This document shows, in pieces, positions 12,211-21,760 of a stretch of DNA of 64,000 nt. A program made the translations under genes and the position numbers. The notes under the pieces are model-generated. The model was given only the letters and a program-made list of their open reading frames with translations. It had not been told where the DNA came from and did no database searches. This stretch comes from Girardinichthys multiradiatus. Its lineage: Eukaryota; Chordata; Actinopteri; Cyprinodontiformes; Goodeidae. The stretch is taken from assembly GCF_021462225.1 (NCBI RefSeq), contig NC_061812.1, positions 51,763,848 through 51,827,847 on the forward strand, given 5' to 3'. Numbering within the stretch: position 1 is the first letter of the stretch; each line of letters opens with the position of its first letter.

Positions 12211-12380
12211 GAGGCTCTGTAGACCCGGCGGCGGCCGGCTGAGGCTCTGTAGACCCGGCGGCGGCCGGCTGAGGCTCTGTAGACCCGGCGGCGGCCACCT
12301 GAGGCTCTGTAGACCCGGCGACGGCCGGCTGAGGCTCTGTAGATCCGGCGACGGCCGGCTGAGGCTCTGTAGATCCGGCG
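12211..12380 (-). repeat. 30-bp tandem repeat, about six units
   Basis: Units start at 12211, 12241, 12271, 12301, 12331 and 12361, each beginning GAGGCTCTGTAGACCCGGCG with small changes. In the minus frames they encode ten-residue repeats such as LQSLSRPSPG or AAAGSTEPQP. Trinucleotide-rich sequence (GCT/CTG) follows at 12380-12480. Confidence 0.95.
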
Positions 12381-13391
12381 CTGCTGTTGCTGCAGCTGTG
12401 GACGTGACGAGCTCAGGCGTTGCTGTTGCTGCTGCTGTGGACGTGACGAGCTCAGGCGCGACTGCTGCTGCTGCTGTTGCGGGCTGCTTGCGGCGCCGGC
12501 GACATCTCCGACGAGGTGTGGCAGGCTCCAAACTAGGAGAGTGCGCTGCAGGCAACTCTGGCTCCGAAAATGAGGAGGAAAAGCAGACTGGAGCCAGTGA
12601 CTTACTCCGGGGATGAGGAGAGGGTCTGTGGCGCAGCGGACCGGTACCCGGAAGAGGCCTAGCCAGTCTTGTGCCCCAAAACGGTGACCGCTGCTCTCTA
12701 TCCTCTGCAGCCTGACGTGCGCTCTTCTCCGCGGCACGTCGGAAGTACTCAAACAAAGTAATCCTCTCATTGTCTGCTTGGTCCATCTGTTGGCTGGTTC
12801 GTAATGTCGGGGGAGGACTGTGGGTCGGACCAAAGCGCAGACAAGTGCTCGGTAGCCGCATCTTAGTACTTCCTTGTTCATTCAGAAAATATCCAAAACG
12901 TAACAAAAACACTGCAGGGAAGAATCATAAGTACCGTCCAAATCTTACATGAACTCTGCAGGTCACTTAAGGCAAAAACGTAGCAAAAACGTAGCATAGT
13001 CTCCAAACGAAGCATAGACAAAGCATAGACATGGTAGGGAACGGGGTAGTAACAGAACGAACCAGCGAGGAACTAAGCAAACAGAACTACTAATATACAC
13101 AGAGCACAAAGAGGGGAACAAAAGGCAGGTAATCAAAGAAACAGGGAACAGGTGTGACATGGACGCAGGGAGACAGAGGGAGCAGGTGAACCTAATAAGA
13201 CTAAGACATGAGGAAAGGGACGGATTAACAAAACAGTGAAACAGACCTAAACGAAAACTACAGACCAAGATAAAACAGAATCAAGAAAAAACATGAACTA
13301 AAGGAAACTGAGAACTGGAGGTAGCACAACAACCTAAGATCTAAGGACTAGCAAAAGAAACCATAAAGTCCAAAAATGTCACTCCATGACA

Positions 13392-13692
13392 ACTTAAGTC
13401 TCTCTCCGCCACCATGCATGAACATTCTGGAATTGATAATCCCCTGGAGGAGTGGATGACAGGCATATTTGGACACTGGAAGGGTTTGATAATGTCTTTG
13501 ATGATTTCTATTGCAGTATTTGTAGCTATAATGGTAACCTGTGGATGTTGTTGTGTACCATGCATTCGTTCTCTGATGGTGCGCCTCATCACCTCTGCAA
13601 TTGAGCAGAAGGATCCAAAGATAACGATGCCACTGTTGCAAATTGACTATAACCAGGATGAGGACTCAGAGTGTGAATTCATGGACGCATAA
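13392..13692 (+). pseudogene. env: ERV env, transmembrane anchor and tail
   Basis: Env-like sequence resumes in an open frame directly after the insertion. It has a charged juxtamembrane part, then a hydrophobic span of about 25 residues (about 13480-13555) followed by a cysteine cluster (CGCCCVPC) and a short cytoplasmic tail ending at 13692. This is the expected 3' end of env just upstream of the polypurine tract. The ectodomain of the transmembrane subunit is missing. Confidence 0.8.
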
Positions 13693-13811
13693 TATGATGC
13701 ATGCATGTTGTTTAATGATTTTCTCTTTTACAGGTGGTACAGTAATATTTTTACATTATTTCTACTTATCTTTAGAAGGACATTTTAGATTGTGAACTCT
13801 TTTATAAGAGT

Positions 13812-13825
13812 TCAAAAGGGGGAAT
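13812..13825 (+). promoter_or_regulatory. Polypurine tract of the ERV
   Basis: AAAAGGGGGAA lies immediately upstream of the 3' LTR start, the plus-strand priming site expected of a retrovirus. Confidence 0.8.
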
Positions 13826-14275
13826 TGTAGAATATAAACTATCTATGTGTGTAACTGGAATGTGTGGAAATAGGGGGGGTCAACCTTAAGGAGTGAAGCA
13901 TAGAAGGGGCCTAGGGAGTGAGAAGCATAGAGAGTGCAAGGTCATAAATTAGAAGAGGATAGGGAAAGGCCAGAGACAGGGGAGGATAAGTTGCATGTTA
14001 TAATCAGAAGTATTCCTTATTTGGACCTAAGGGACTGTTGTGTTATGTTATACATGTGTGCCATGATATATGTATATGTTGAACACATCCTTGAGACTAA
14101 ATAAAACTAGCTGGAAGCAAGAATTGAGCAGAGTTGGGCTCACAGATACTTGGCTGGAGTCTCCATCTCTCAATCTGCAGAAGCGAACATAAGTAGATTG
14201 TACTTGTGTTTATTTCACTCTTTTGAAACCTGTACCCAAATCAACGGACCCGGGGAAGCAGAGACGGCTTCAACA
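13826..14275 (+). repeat. 3' LTR of the sense ERV
   Basis: About 450 bp, TGTAGAATAT to TTCAACA, matching 526-980 with roughly fifteen differences (about 3 percent). The polyadenylation signal AATAAA lies at 14100-14105. Confidence 0.92.
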
Positions 14276-14551
14276 CTGTATTCAACATATACATATATCA
14301 TGTCACTCATGTATAACATAACAGTTCCTTAGGTCCAAATAAGGAGTGCTTCTGGTTATTTTCTTCTAGCAAGCTTGTCCTCCCCTATCTCTGGCCTTCC
14401 CTGTCCTCCACTCAACTCTCTCTATCCTCTACTCCCTTGTCATTCACCAATTTAAGACCTTGCACTCTCTATGCTTCACTCCCTATGATTTTAATCCCCT
14501 CTCCTCTATCTGCACATTCCAGTTACACACATAGATAGTTTATATTCTACA
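14276..14551 (-). mobile_element. Antisense ERV fragment: first half of LTR
   Basis: Read on the minus strand it starts TGTAGAATATAAAC at 14551 and follows the U3 part of the ERV LTR with clear divergence and small insertions, stopping at the position where the fragment ending at 525 takes up. Together the two fragments account for one older LTR split by the sense provirus. Confidence 0.85.
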
Positions 14552-15283
14552 ATACTGATAGCAATATCAGTGTGATCAAATAAATGTGTTTGTAAAATGC
14601 AAGACTAGCTTTCATTTTTTATTTTATCTGAAATGTGTTAATGTTTTAAATTTAGGACAAGACTGTGTTATTATGTTTGTTGCAGTTAAAAACAAAGATC
14701 GTTACAGGTTGGAGAATTATGGCTTTATAGTGCTGCTAAAAGCACTTCTTAATACTAGGTAGGAATGCTAGCTTAAAGAAAATTTGTTTTTAAATGCAGT
14801 TTTCTAACCCTACCTAAAGTAAGTTGTGGACCTGGATCCAGAGTATTGCCGCAATTGTGGAACTAAAAATGAGTTAAATATATTTGAAAAAAAGAGGATG
14901 ACATGCAAGGTAGAAAAAAAGGGATGCTACTTTTGAGCATCGAAAGCTTATGACACAAAACCTCATAATTAGAGTTAAATATTGCTCAGAATGAGTTTTT
15001 GCAGCTAGTTTTAAGTTTCCCCTTATCTTGTAAGGCTTGAGTAAAATGTCTTATTTCTAGAAATTGTCAGATTCTGCCATTTTGGTCTTTGTTTTTGGTT
15101 CTTTATGGTTTAGTAGTTTACTTATAGTATTTAGTTTATTTATTCCTGCCGTGTGCTTCTTAGTTTTGTTAGTTCATTCGCATTTCTGTCTTATTAGTTT
15201 TTATTAGCTGTTTTCCCCCTGGTTTGTTATTTTAGTATAGTACTCTTTTGTCTCGTTTCTCACGTTTTATTTCTGGTTTGTTT
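14552..15283. other. AT-rich flank without gene; T-rich LTR-like repeat from 15060
   Basis: No open frame or family is recognised at 14552-15060. From about 15060 a T-rich sequence (GATTCTGCCATTTTGG onward) resembles the start of a teleost LTR-type repeat and seems to continue after the gypsy element at 21264-21760, so the gypsy insertion probably split an older repeat. Confidence 0.45.
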
Positions 15284-15288
15284 ATTTT

Positions 15289-15657
15289 TGTCAGGGCTCT
15301 GTGTTGGTGCGCAATGTATGTGTGTGTGTGTTTTCTCTTGGTCAGCCCGTTCTGTCATAATGTAGCATTTCTTTAAACTCTGAGGAGAACACAACCACAG
15401 ATTCAGGACAGCATTTTAACGGACTTATTTTGTGAAGAAAAAAGGAACAAGGCGAGACAGGGACCCAGGCAATGACAGCAGGAGACTGGTTCTTCTCTGG
15501 AAGGGAAGGGGACAAGGTTATGGATATCCCAGGAAAATTTCAAGGTGTTTTCTTTTAGAAGGGTTTGTTCAGGGACTTACAGCCAGAGCGGTTGTGGTTT
15601 AGCTGGGGAGGTAAATCTTTCCTCTGAGATGGCTCTTAGCAGGCAGAATGAGTAGGA
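15289..15657 (+). repeat. Rearranged 5' LTR of gypsy element
   Basis: 15289-15350 matches the start of the 3' LTR (20471 onward) in sense orientation. From 15353, TGTCATAATGTAG starts an inverted copy of the LTR end, matching the reverse complement of about 20950-21258, and it continues to about 15657. So the 5' LTR has only its first ~60 bp in place, followed by the last ~305 bp in reverse. Confidence 0.8.
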
Positions 15658-15759
15658 TATAACTATGGCTGACTTATTTTATTTACTAGCAAGCATTTTC
15701 AATTAGTTTCAGTTTTGTTGGTAAGCAGTTAAGTCTAAATTGGAAGTTTAAATATATCA

Positions 15760-16224
15760 GTGAAACCGGCAAACACGCAATGCCTGGGCTATCTCATTCT
15801 TTCTCAAAATGGAGTCAATGGACAAACGCACTACAATCAAGGGCTTCGTGCACCTGAAGTCGCAATGGGCTCCTCAATGAACTCTCTTAATGAGAACTTT
15901 ATGAAACACCACCCGATGATTCTAGGAGTGACTCCGTCGAATGGATATGTTGGTAAAAGCCTTCCGGAAAGCGCCAACGGCGCCGACGACGGTTCTCTGC
16001 TTTGTACTCCGGAGCTGGAATTGGTTAGTGAAACCGACATTTCTCAGGGACACGCAGGGAATGCAGCGTTAAACTACAACACAAGGGAGCTTATTGGCAG
16101 CTTCCTAAGAGACTTTACTGGACTTTCAAAGCAAAATAAACCTCTTTCTACAATGAAAAGGGTGGTGGAGAACATTTTGTCGAAGCACAAATATAACTAC
16201 AATGGCATGATCAACAAACTCGAT
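15760..16224 (+). pseudogene. mcl1: Captured MCL1-like fragment (N-terminal region plus BH3) fused to gypsy RT
   Basis: Residues 1-155 of this open frame look like fish MCL1, the anti-apoptotic BCL2-family protein of the mitochondrial outer membrane. Visible features are a Ser/Pro/Glu-rich PEST-like segment ([13 protein letters not shown], about residues 77-88), the helix [15 protein letters not shown] (about 109-123), and a BH3-like helix [20 protein letters not shown] (131-150). The match breaks off at INKLD (about 16224), where gypsy RT continues in the same frame. BH1, BH2 and the membrane anchor are absent. The frame is open from 15739, after a TAA at 15736; the first in-frame ATG is 15865. 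The invariant BH3 Asp position appears to be Glu. Identification is from recognition, not a search. Confidence 0.72.
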
Positions 16225-17739
16225 GAGTACTTAGTTATGCCTTTTGGTTTAACAAACGCTCCAGCTGTCTTCCAGGCTGTTGTAAATGACGTCCTGAGGG
16301 ATTTCCTGAACGTCTTCGTTTTTGTTTATCTGGATGACATACTCATTTTTTCAAAGGACCCAAGGGATCACTACAATCATGTCCGGTCAGTGCTGCAGAG
16401 ACTTTTAGAGAACAGTTTGTTCATTAAAGCCGAGAAATGTGAATTTCATGTCCCCACTGTAACCTTTCTTGGATTAATTTTTGAGGGTGGACAGGTGAAG
16501 CCAGACCCCAGTAAAATTTCTGCTGTTCAAGAATGGCCGGCCCCCACATGTCATAAACAGCTTCAACGTTTCCTAGGCTTCGCCAATTTTTACAGATGTT
16601 TTGTCCAGGATTTTAGCCGAATTGCTTCTCCTCTTACCGCCCTGACATCCATTAAACAACCCTTTTTATAGTCTCCTCAGGCTGATAAGGCTTTTGCTAC
16701 CCTCAAGAAGCGTTTTGCATCAGCTCCAGTTCTTACCCATCCCAACCTCAAGGAAAAGTTTATTCTGGAGGTTGATGCATCTGACACTGGAGTTGGAGCT
16801 GTCCTCTCTTAACGGTCCCCGACAGATGGCAAGTTGCACCCATGTGCTTTTTTCTCAAAGTGCTGAGAGAAATTATGATGTTGGAGACAGAGAACTACTC
16901 ACCATTAAAATGTCGCTTGAGGAATGGAGATATTGGTCAGAGGGAACTTCGCAAACCATTGTTATCTGGACAGACCACAAGAATCTGGCTTACAACCAGA
17001 AAGCCAAATGCCTTTACCCCCGTCAGTCACATTGGTCACTATTCTTTTCTCGGTTCAACTTTTCTATCACCTACCGCCCAGGTCCTAAGAATTTAAAACC
17101 TGATGCTTTGTCCAGACAGTTCTCTGCCTCTGAGGAAGAGGCCGAACCTGAGCCCATTATTCCTCCATCCTGTGTAGTGGGAGCGTTGTCTTGGCAACTT
17201 GAAGACCTTATCCACCAAGCACAACAGGTTGAACCTGACCCAAGTGGAGGCCTGCCTGGCCGCCTATTCGTTCCTGAGACTGTTAGATCCAGAGTATTAC
17301 AATGGGGCCATTCTTCTAAGTTTTCGGGACACCCAGGAACTAACCGCACTATTGGTTTCCTTCGCCGTTATTTCTGGTGGCCTTCTTTAAATAAAGACAC
17401 CGCTGAGTTTGTATCTGCCTGTGCTATCTGCGCTAGAAACAAACCTTCTCACCAACCCCCGGCAGGTCTTCTTCAACCCTTAGCTGTTCCTAATTGTTCA
17501 TGGTCACACATAGCCTTGGACTTTGCTACTGGACTTTCTCCATCCAGAAATAAGACAGTCATTCTGTCAATCATTGACCGGTTCTCTAAGGCTTGCCACT
17601 TAGTAGCTCTCACTAAGCTCCCCTCTGCCTCCGAGACAGCTATACGCCTGGTAAACCATGTTTTCAGGTTACTCTCTCTGATCGAGGTCCTCAGCTTATC
17701 TCACAGTTCTGGAGGGACTTCTGTGCATCTTTTGGGGAT
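16225..17739 (+). pseudogene. pol: Gypsy pol: RT palm, RNase H, integrase N-terminal half
   Basis: RT begins abruptly at [13 protein letters not shown], with YLDD near 16327-16338 and the thumb to a TAG stop at 16669-16671. RNase H continues from 16690, interrupted by a stop near 16810 and a frame change; a DHKNLAY motif is near 16975. The integrase zinc module ([16 protein letters not shown], then CAICARN) spans about 17308-17445, and the core starts with [10 protein letters not shown] near 17515 and [10 protein letters not shown] near 17572. A frameshift near 17665 precedes the conserved LSDRGPQ stretch at about 17679, then the insertion starts near 17740. The N-terminal RT is missing, replaced by the MCL1-like segment. 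Confidence 0.85.
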
Positions 17740-19637
17740 AGATCCCAAACCTCTTCTGGCTTTTGGGATTATGAATCTGAGATTATTTAACATTACTATT
17801 TTAATATTTTATCAAATAATATTTCGGTCTGTTAAGGGTTGTCCTGTTAATACCAGCCCAGTAAGGTGATGGTACTAGGACAAAATAGAAAGGTGTGAGA
17901 CGAGTTCTGACATTATTGAACAGCATAAACTCTGCACATATACGGAATTAATTCACACAATTTCTTAAAATACAAGAATTTATTAACAAAAATAAGTCAA
18001 CTCAAAGTAAAACATATTTCAATCAACAAACCCTTTACAATGCTAAAACAATCCAACTAAACTACCAAGCAGAATTAAAGAATAAGGAAGACTAATGGGC
18101 TATGTACAATATAAACAGGTTGATGAGAGATGATTGAAAATCATGACCAAAAGAGTGATGCAACATTACCATGCAATGTTTATATTTGAGAAACAAGGGT
18201 AATCTTGAAGAATCTGGAAATGAAGTTAAGTTAGTCTTGGAACCAACTTAGGCAATAATCAGCAAACGTTTAGACAACCATTCACAATGCAAGATCAGAT
18301 AAAATATTATTTTGATAAAATTATGTTTTAAATAATGATCTGCTGAATAAAACCAACCTTCTGGATGACCATTTCTCAACGGTGTCTAAATAGCTGCCTT
18401 TATTTATTAAATAATATTTAAAGAAATATTATTAAGGGAGTATTTTGGAAAAGAGCCAAATCTTTCTGGAGAAATGGGGCTTAATGGTATTTACTTAATT
18501 ATCAAATTTAGTCAAATGATGTTAAGGGACTATTATTCACTAGCTTTAAAACTAACAACCTTTCTGTTAAATATTCTTTAGTAACAAGCAGGTGTTCTTA
18601 CTGGTTAGCCGTTGAGCTAACAAAGAAGCTGATAGCTTAGCACCAGAATCAAACCCACACCTTTACAATACAGTTAATAAAAGGGTTAAAATGCATAAGC
18701 GCAGACGGCGCGTTATGATCAACGTTCTGTTTAAAATCAGCCTTCAAATAAAGTTTGTCTTAACTTTAAAAACACTCAGACAAAGAACACAAAACTGAAC
18801 ATGTGTGCTGCAGATATCCTGCTAGCACCAAGATAGCTGAGTTCAACACAAACAAAACCAAACTTCATAAAATGAAAAACATTTAGATCATTTCAATCTA
18901 AATCTTTCTATATTATTCTGCCCAAACACTTAACCTCATGAACTGTGGTGAGGAATGTTGTCCAAGGCGGAGACGTTTGAAGAAACGTCCACAGTCTTTA
19001 AATGGTTAGCTACAGCTAACCTCCTTAGCTGTGGGGAGTGGCGGCGGTTCTGTCGGCCGGTCTGTGAACAAACGGTTAGCTTCTAACTAACCTCCGTGGA
19101 TGTGGATGAAAGACGGCTCTTCTGTCCACCAACCACACTGCACATTACCGTAACCACGGTGATGGGGTCTCTGCTGTCTTCCTTCCAGACTGGGAGACCG
19201 CTACGCTCGGCTTCGTAGCGACCGCTTTTCTGTAGGGAACGTCTCTGGGACAGTTTGCTTCTGCAGACCTCAGAGAGAAAGTAAGCAATTCTTACACCTT
19301 AATTTCCCCGTTCATGAATGAAAATACTGGATACACATACAGTATTTCATTCGTACTTAACTTTGCATATGATCGTATGACATCCCTGGATCCAGTTGAA
19401 GAGGTTATGTCTGTTTGCCAGCAAAGAGACATCAGTGCACTTGTCTCCCCTATCCGGTCCCTGTGGAAGGCCGTGTGGAAGACCTCGGTTTGTTGGAGAG
19501 GGGGTGCTCTTATTCAGACAGTGGCATCATGGGAAGTCTGCTGCTACCCCCCTTTCCTCAGTTGCTGGAAGTCAGTAAATGCAATTTATTTTGAAAGTTC
19601 CAGAAAAGTGTGTACCGGAGTTTTAATGTTGAAATCC
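17740..19637. mobile_element. Unclassified 1.9-kb insertion in gypsy integrase
   Basis: Sequence between the SDRGPQ part of integrase and its resumption near 19637 has no gypsy similarity. It encloses a 1.4-kb unit with matching ends (17890-19300). The outer parts (17740-17889, 19301-19637) are not recognised. The first half is AT-rich; the last part of the inner unit is GC-richer. Confidence 0.55.
17890..19300 (-). mobile_element. 1.4-kb unit with inverted ends, LTR-like on minus strand
   Basis: The ends are inverted copies: AAGGTGTGAGAC at the left and, read inward from the right, AAGGTGTAAGAATT. On the minus strand it can also be read as a solo LTR, TGTAAGAATT to GTCTCACA, with an AATAAA about 100 bp before the end, which is the right place for a polyadenylation signal. 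No direct target duplication is visible, so I cannot choose between a solo LTR and a short-TIR DNA element. Confidence 0.4.
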
Positions 19638-20460
19638 ATGGCTGGGTCCCAACATGGCTATCACCCCCAGACCAACAGACAGTGCGAGAGGCTCAATCAA
19701 GAGATTGAGAGCACCCTTCGTTGCTTGTGTAATAATAATCCCACCTCTTGGAGTCAACATCTACCTTCGGTTGAATTTGCACACAACAGTCACATATCTG
19801 CTGCATCTGGCTTCTCGCCTTTTGAGGCTTCTATTGGCTTCCAGCTTTCTCTACTCCCTGCTTTTTTGACTGACCCCATTCTTCCATCTGTCCATAGTCA
19901 CATGTTGTCCTGTAGAACAATCTGGGACCAAGCCAAGACCTGCCTCCAACGCACTGCTGCTCAAAACAAGAAGTATGCCGATAAGAAGAGAAGACTTGCC
20001 CCCACTTATTCCCCAGGACAGGAGGTCTGGTTGTCTTCTAAAAATTTTCCCTTGAAGGCTCATTCCAAGAAGTTGGCTCCCAGATTTTTGGGTCCCTTCA
20101 AGGTTGACTCCATCATCAGTCCCACCACCGTCCGTTTGCGGTTACCATCCCATTATCGTGTCCACCGGATATTCCATGTGGCCCAGATAAAACCAGTTGT
20201 GTCTAGTCCTTTGTGCCCTCCTTCCAGACTCCCTCCACCCGTCCGGGACATTGATGGCCACCCTGCCTAAACTGTCCGCCGCATTGTTGACTCCCAGCGT
20301 AGGGGTTGTGGCGTCCAGTATTTGGTGGACTGGGAAGGGTACGGACCTGAAGCTTGTCTTTGGGTCCCTCGCAGTTTAATTTTGGATCGCTCTCTCATCA
20401 CGGATTTTGAGAGGTTGTCTGCTCCTTCCACCAGTAGGCCGCCAGGAGGCGCCCGTTGAG
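19638..20460 (+). pseudogene. pol: Gypsy integrase C-terminal half and chromodomain
   Basis: Integrase resumes with GYHPQTNRQCERLNQEIEST, which holds the third catalytic residue (Glu in CERLNQ), and continues through the C-terminal DNA-binding part (HRIFHVAQIKPVV, about 20161-20199). An in-frame TAA at 20268-20270 interrupts it, after which the same frame gives a chromodomain, with [16 protein letters not shown] at about 20322-20370, ending at the TGA near 20460. A chromodomain after integrase marks the chromovirus lineage, which uses it for targeting to modified histones. Confidence 0.85.
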
Positions 20461-20470
20461 GGGGAGGTAA
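20453..20470 (+). promoter_or_regulatory. Gypsy polypurine tract
   Basis: GTTGAGGGGGAGGTAA lies directly before the 3' LTR start, the expected plus-strand primer. Confidence 0.8.
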
Positions 20471-21258
20471 TGTCAGGGCTGTGTTGGTGCACAGTGTATG
20501 TGTGTGTGTGTTTCTTTCCACCCTCTGCTCTAGAGCATTTCCTGGCAGGTGCTGCTGATCAGGGCCTAATCACTGGCCTTCTTAAGGAGCTGAGACCAGG
20601 AGGGAAACGTCAGCCGGTTGCTACATTTTTGTGGTACTGACCGTAATGTGCAGTGCTTGTGCATACATTTTGCTGAACCTAATCGGAATTTTCTCTTGTC
20701 TTTTTCCCCAGACCTTGCCTGATGGGTTTTTAAGGCTCCTAGTCCTGTGATCTGTTTTCTGAGCGAGCTTCAAGGTTTTGTTCCTCATCTCCCACCATGA
20801 GTCTCCCTGCCTTCTCAGCTTCTGGCCTTGGCTTGGGTGAGTTTTTTTTTGGAGAACCTTACTTCTGTTGTCACCTGCCTGTCCACCCTCCTACATGGGA
20901 ACACTTAAAGAGAGTCATCACTTGAGAGCTAAAGGAAAGAAAGGAAACTGCCGCCTACCACACTCATCCTGCCAACCTCCATCTCATAGGAAAGACTTAC
21001 CTCCCCAGCTAAACCACAACTGCTCTGGCTGTAAGTCCCTGAACAAACCCTTCTAAAAGAAAACACTTTGAAATTCTCCTGGGATATCCATAACCTTATC
21101 ACCTTCCCTTCCAGAGAAGACCTAGTCTCCTGCTGTCATTGCCTGGGTCCCTGTCTCGCCTTGTTCCTTTTTTCTTCACAGAATAAATCTTTTAAAATGC
21201 TGTCCTGAATCTGTGGTTGTGTTCTCCTCAGAGTTTAAAGAAACACTACATTATGACA
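20471..21258 (+). repeat. 3' LTR of gypsy element
   Basis: About 788 bp from TGTCAGGGCT to TTATGACA, directly after the polypurine tract and directly before the ATTTT target duplication. An AATAAA lies near 21182. Confidence 0.85.
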
Positions 21259-21263
21259 ATTTT

Positions 21264-21760
21264 CTTTTATGGTTAGGAGTTTCCATGTCCTTAGAGTTAT
21301 TTTGTTGTTTACTATATGTTGTTGTTTACGTTTATTATTTTATTATCTTACTTAGGTGTCCCTGCTCCTCCCGGTTGGTTTTGTATTTGTTCCTTGTATA
21401 TAGTTTCCCTTAGTATTGTCACCAGTCTAGTTTCTTCTCAAGTCTCTGTATTCCTTGCTCTAGTAACCATAGTAACTTCCACTCCCTCAGTTCTATAAAC
21501 CTGGGCATCACACCTGTCATTTATCATCTGATTACCTGCCTCCCGTCCCTTTGGTTCACATTGCACTTCGCTCTGTGTATTTACTTACCGTTTCTCCTTG
21601 TTCTCTGCTGGTTCCTCCTGTTATCTTCCTGTGTCTCCAGCTCCGTATCCTCGTGTCATTTGTTTATTTTTTATTAAAGAAAAAGATTCATAACAATGTG
21701 GCTTCCAAGCGTCTGTCTGTATCCCGGTCCCAACCAACCACATACCCTCAGCCAACATGA
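21264..21760 (+). repeat. LTR-like repeat, probable continuation of 15060-15283
   Basis: T-rich and C/T-rich sequence with ATTAAAGAAAAAGATTC near 21674 and a pyrimidine-rich stretch that resembles teleost LTR ends. It follows the gypsy target duplication, so it is the other half of the disrupted target. The short open frames here are not convincing. Confidence 0.4.

Larger units (their letters stand above)
11431..13391 (-). mobile_element. GC-rich insertion in env, probably antisense non-autonomous LTR element
   Basis: About 1.95 kb interrupts env. Read on the minus strand it starts TGTCATGGAGTGACATTTTT, like the edge of a teleost LTR, followed by a T-rich LTR-like region, then a GC-rich coding-like block. 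The minus frame 11980-12912 (310 codons) starts with a charged, possibly helical stretch after an internal Met (MDQADNERITLFEYF), then Arg/Ala/Pro-rich sequence and ten-residue repeats. I do not recognise the product; a Gag-like protein of a non-autonomous LTR element is one possibility. The left end is not sharply defined and no target duplication is convincing (a TGACA occurs at 11416 and at 13387, which may be chance). Confidence 0.55.
526..14275 (+). mobile_element. Endogenous retrovirus, gamma/epsilon-like, defective provirus
   Basis: In order: 5' LTR, tRNA-Pro-type primer site, splice donor, structured leader, gag, protease, RT remnant, RNase H, integrase, env, polypurine tract and 3' LTR. 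The single Cys-His box in Gag, the YVDD RT motif, the CXXC motif in the env surface region and the proline primer site fit a class I (gamma/epsilon-like) ERV. About 3.6 kb of the 13.75 kb is later insertion (4299-5985 and about 11431-13391). The two LTRs differ at roughly fifteen positions, suggesting a moderately old integration. All coding regions are broken, so it cannot be autonomous. No clean target duplication is visible at its ends. Confidence 0.9.
15289..21258 (+). mobile_element. Chromodomain Ty3/gypsy retrotransposon, rearranged
   Basis: TGTCAGGG at 15289 and TTATGACA at 21258 form the element ends, and ATTTT is directly repeated at 15284-15288 and 21259-21263, a perfect 5-bp target duplication typical of this superfamily. 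Inside are RT with YLDD, RNase H, an HHCC/DDE integrase and a C-terminal chromodomain, then a polypurine tract and the 3' LTR. The 5' LTR is largely replaced by an inverted LTR fragment, and gag, protease and N-terminal RT are missing, replaced by a host MCL1-like segment. Integrase is interrupted by 1.9 kb of other sequence. The element is defective. Confidence 0.88.

Noticed and set aside
11416..13391. TGACA at both sides as the target duplication of the env insertion
   Set aside because: The right-hand copy is part of the element's own terminal TGTCA/TGACA inverted motif, so the match may be chance.
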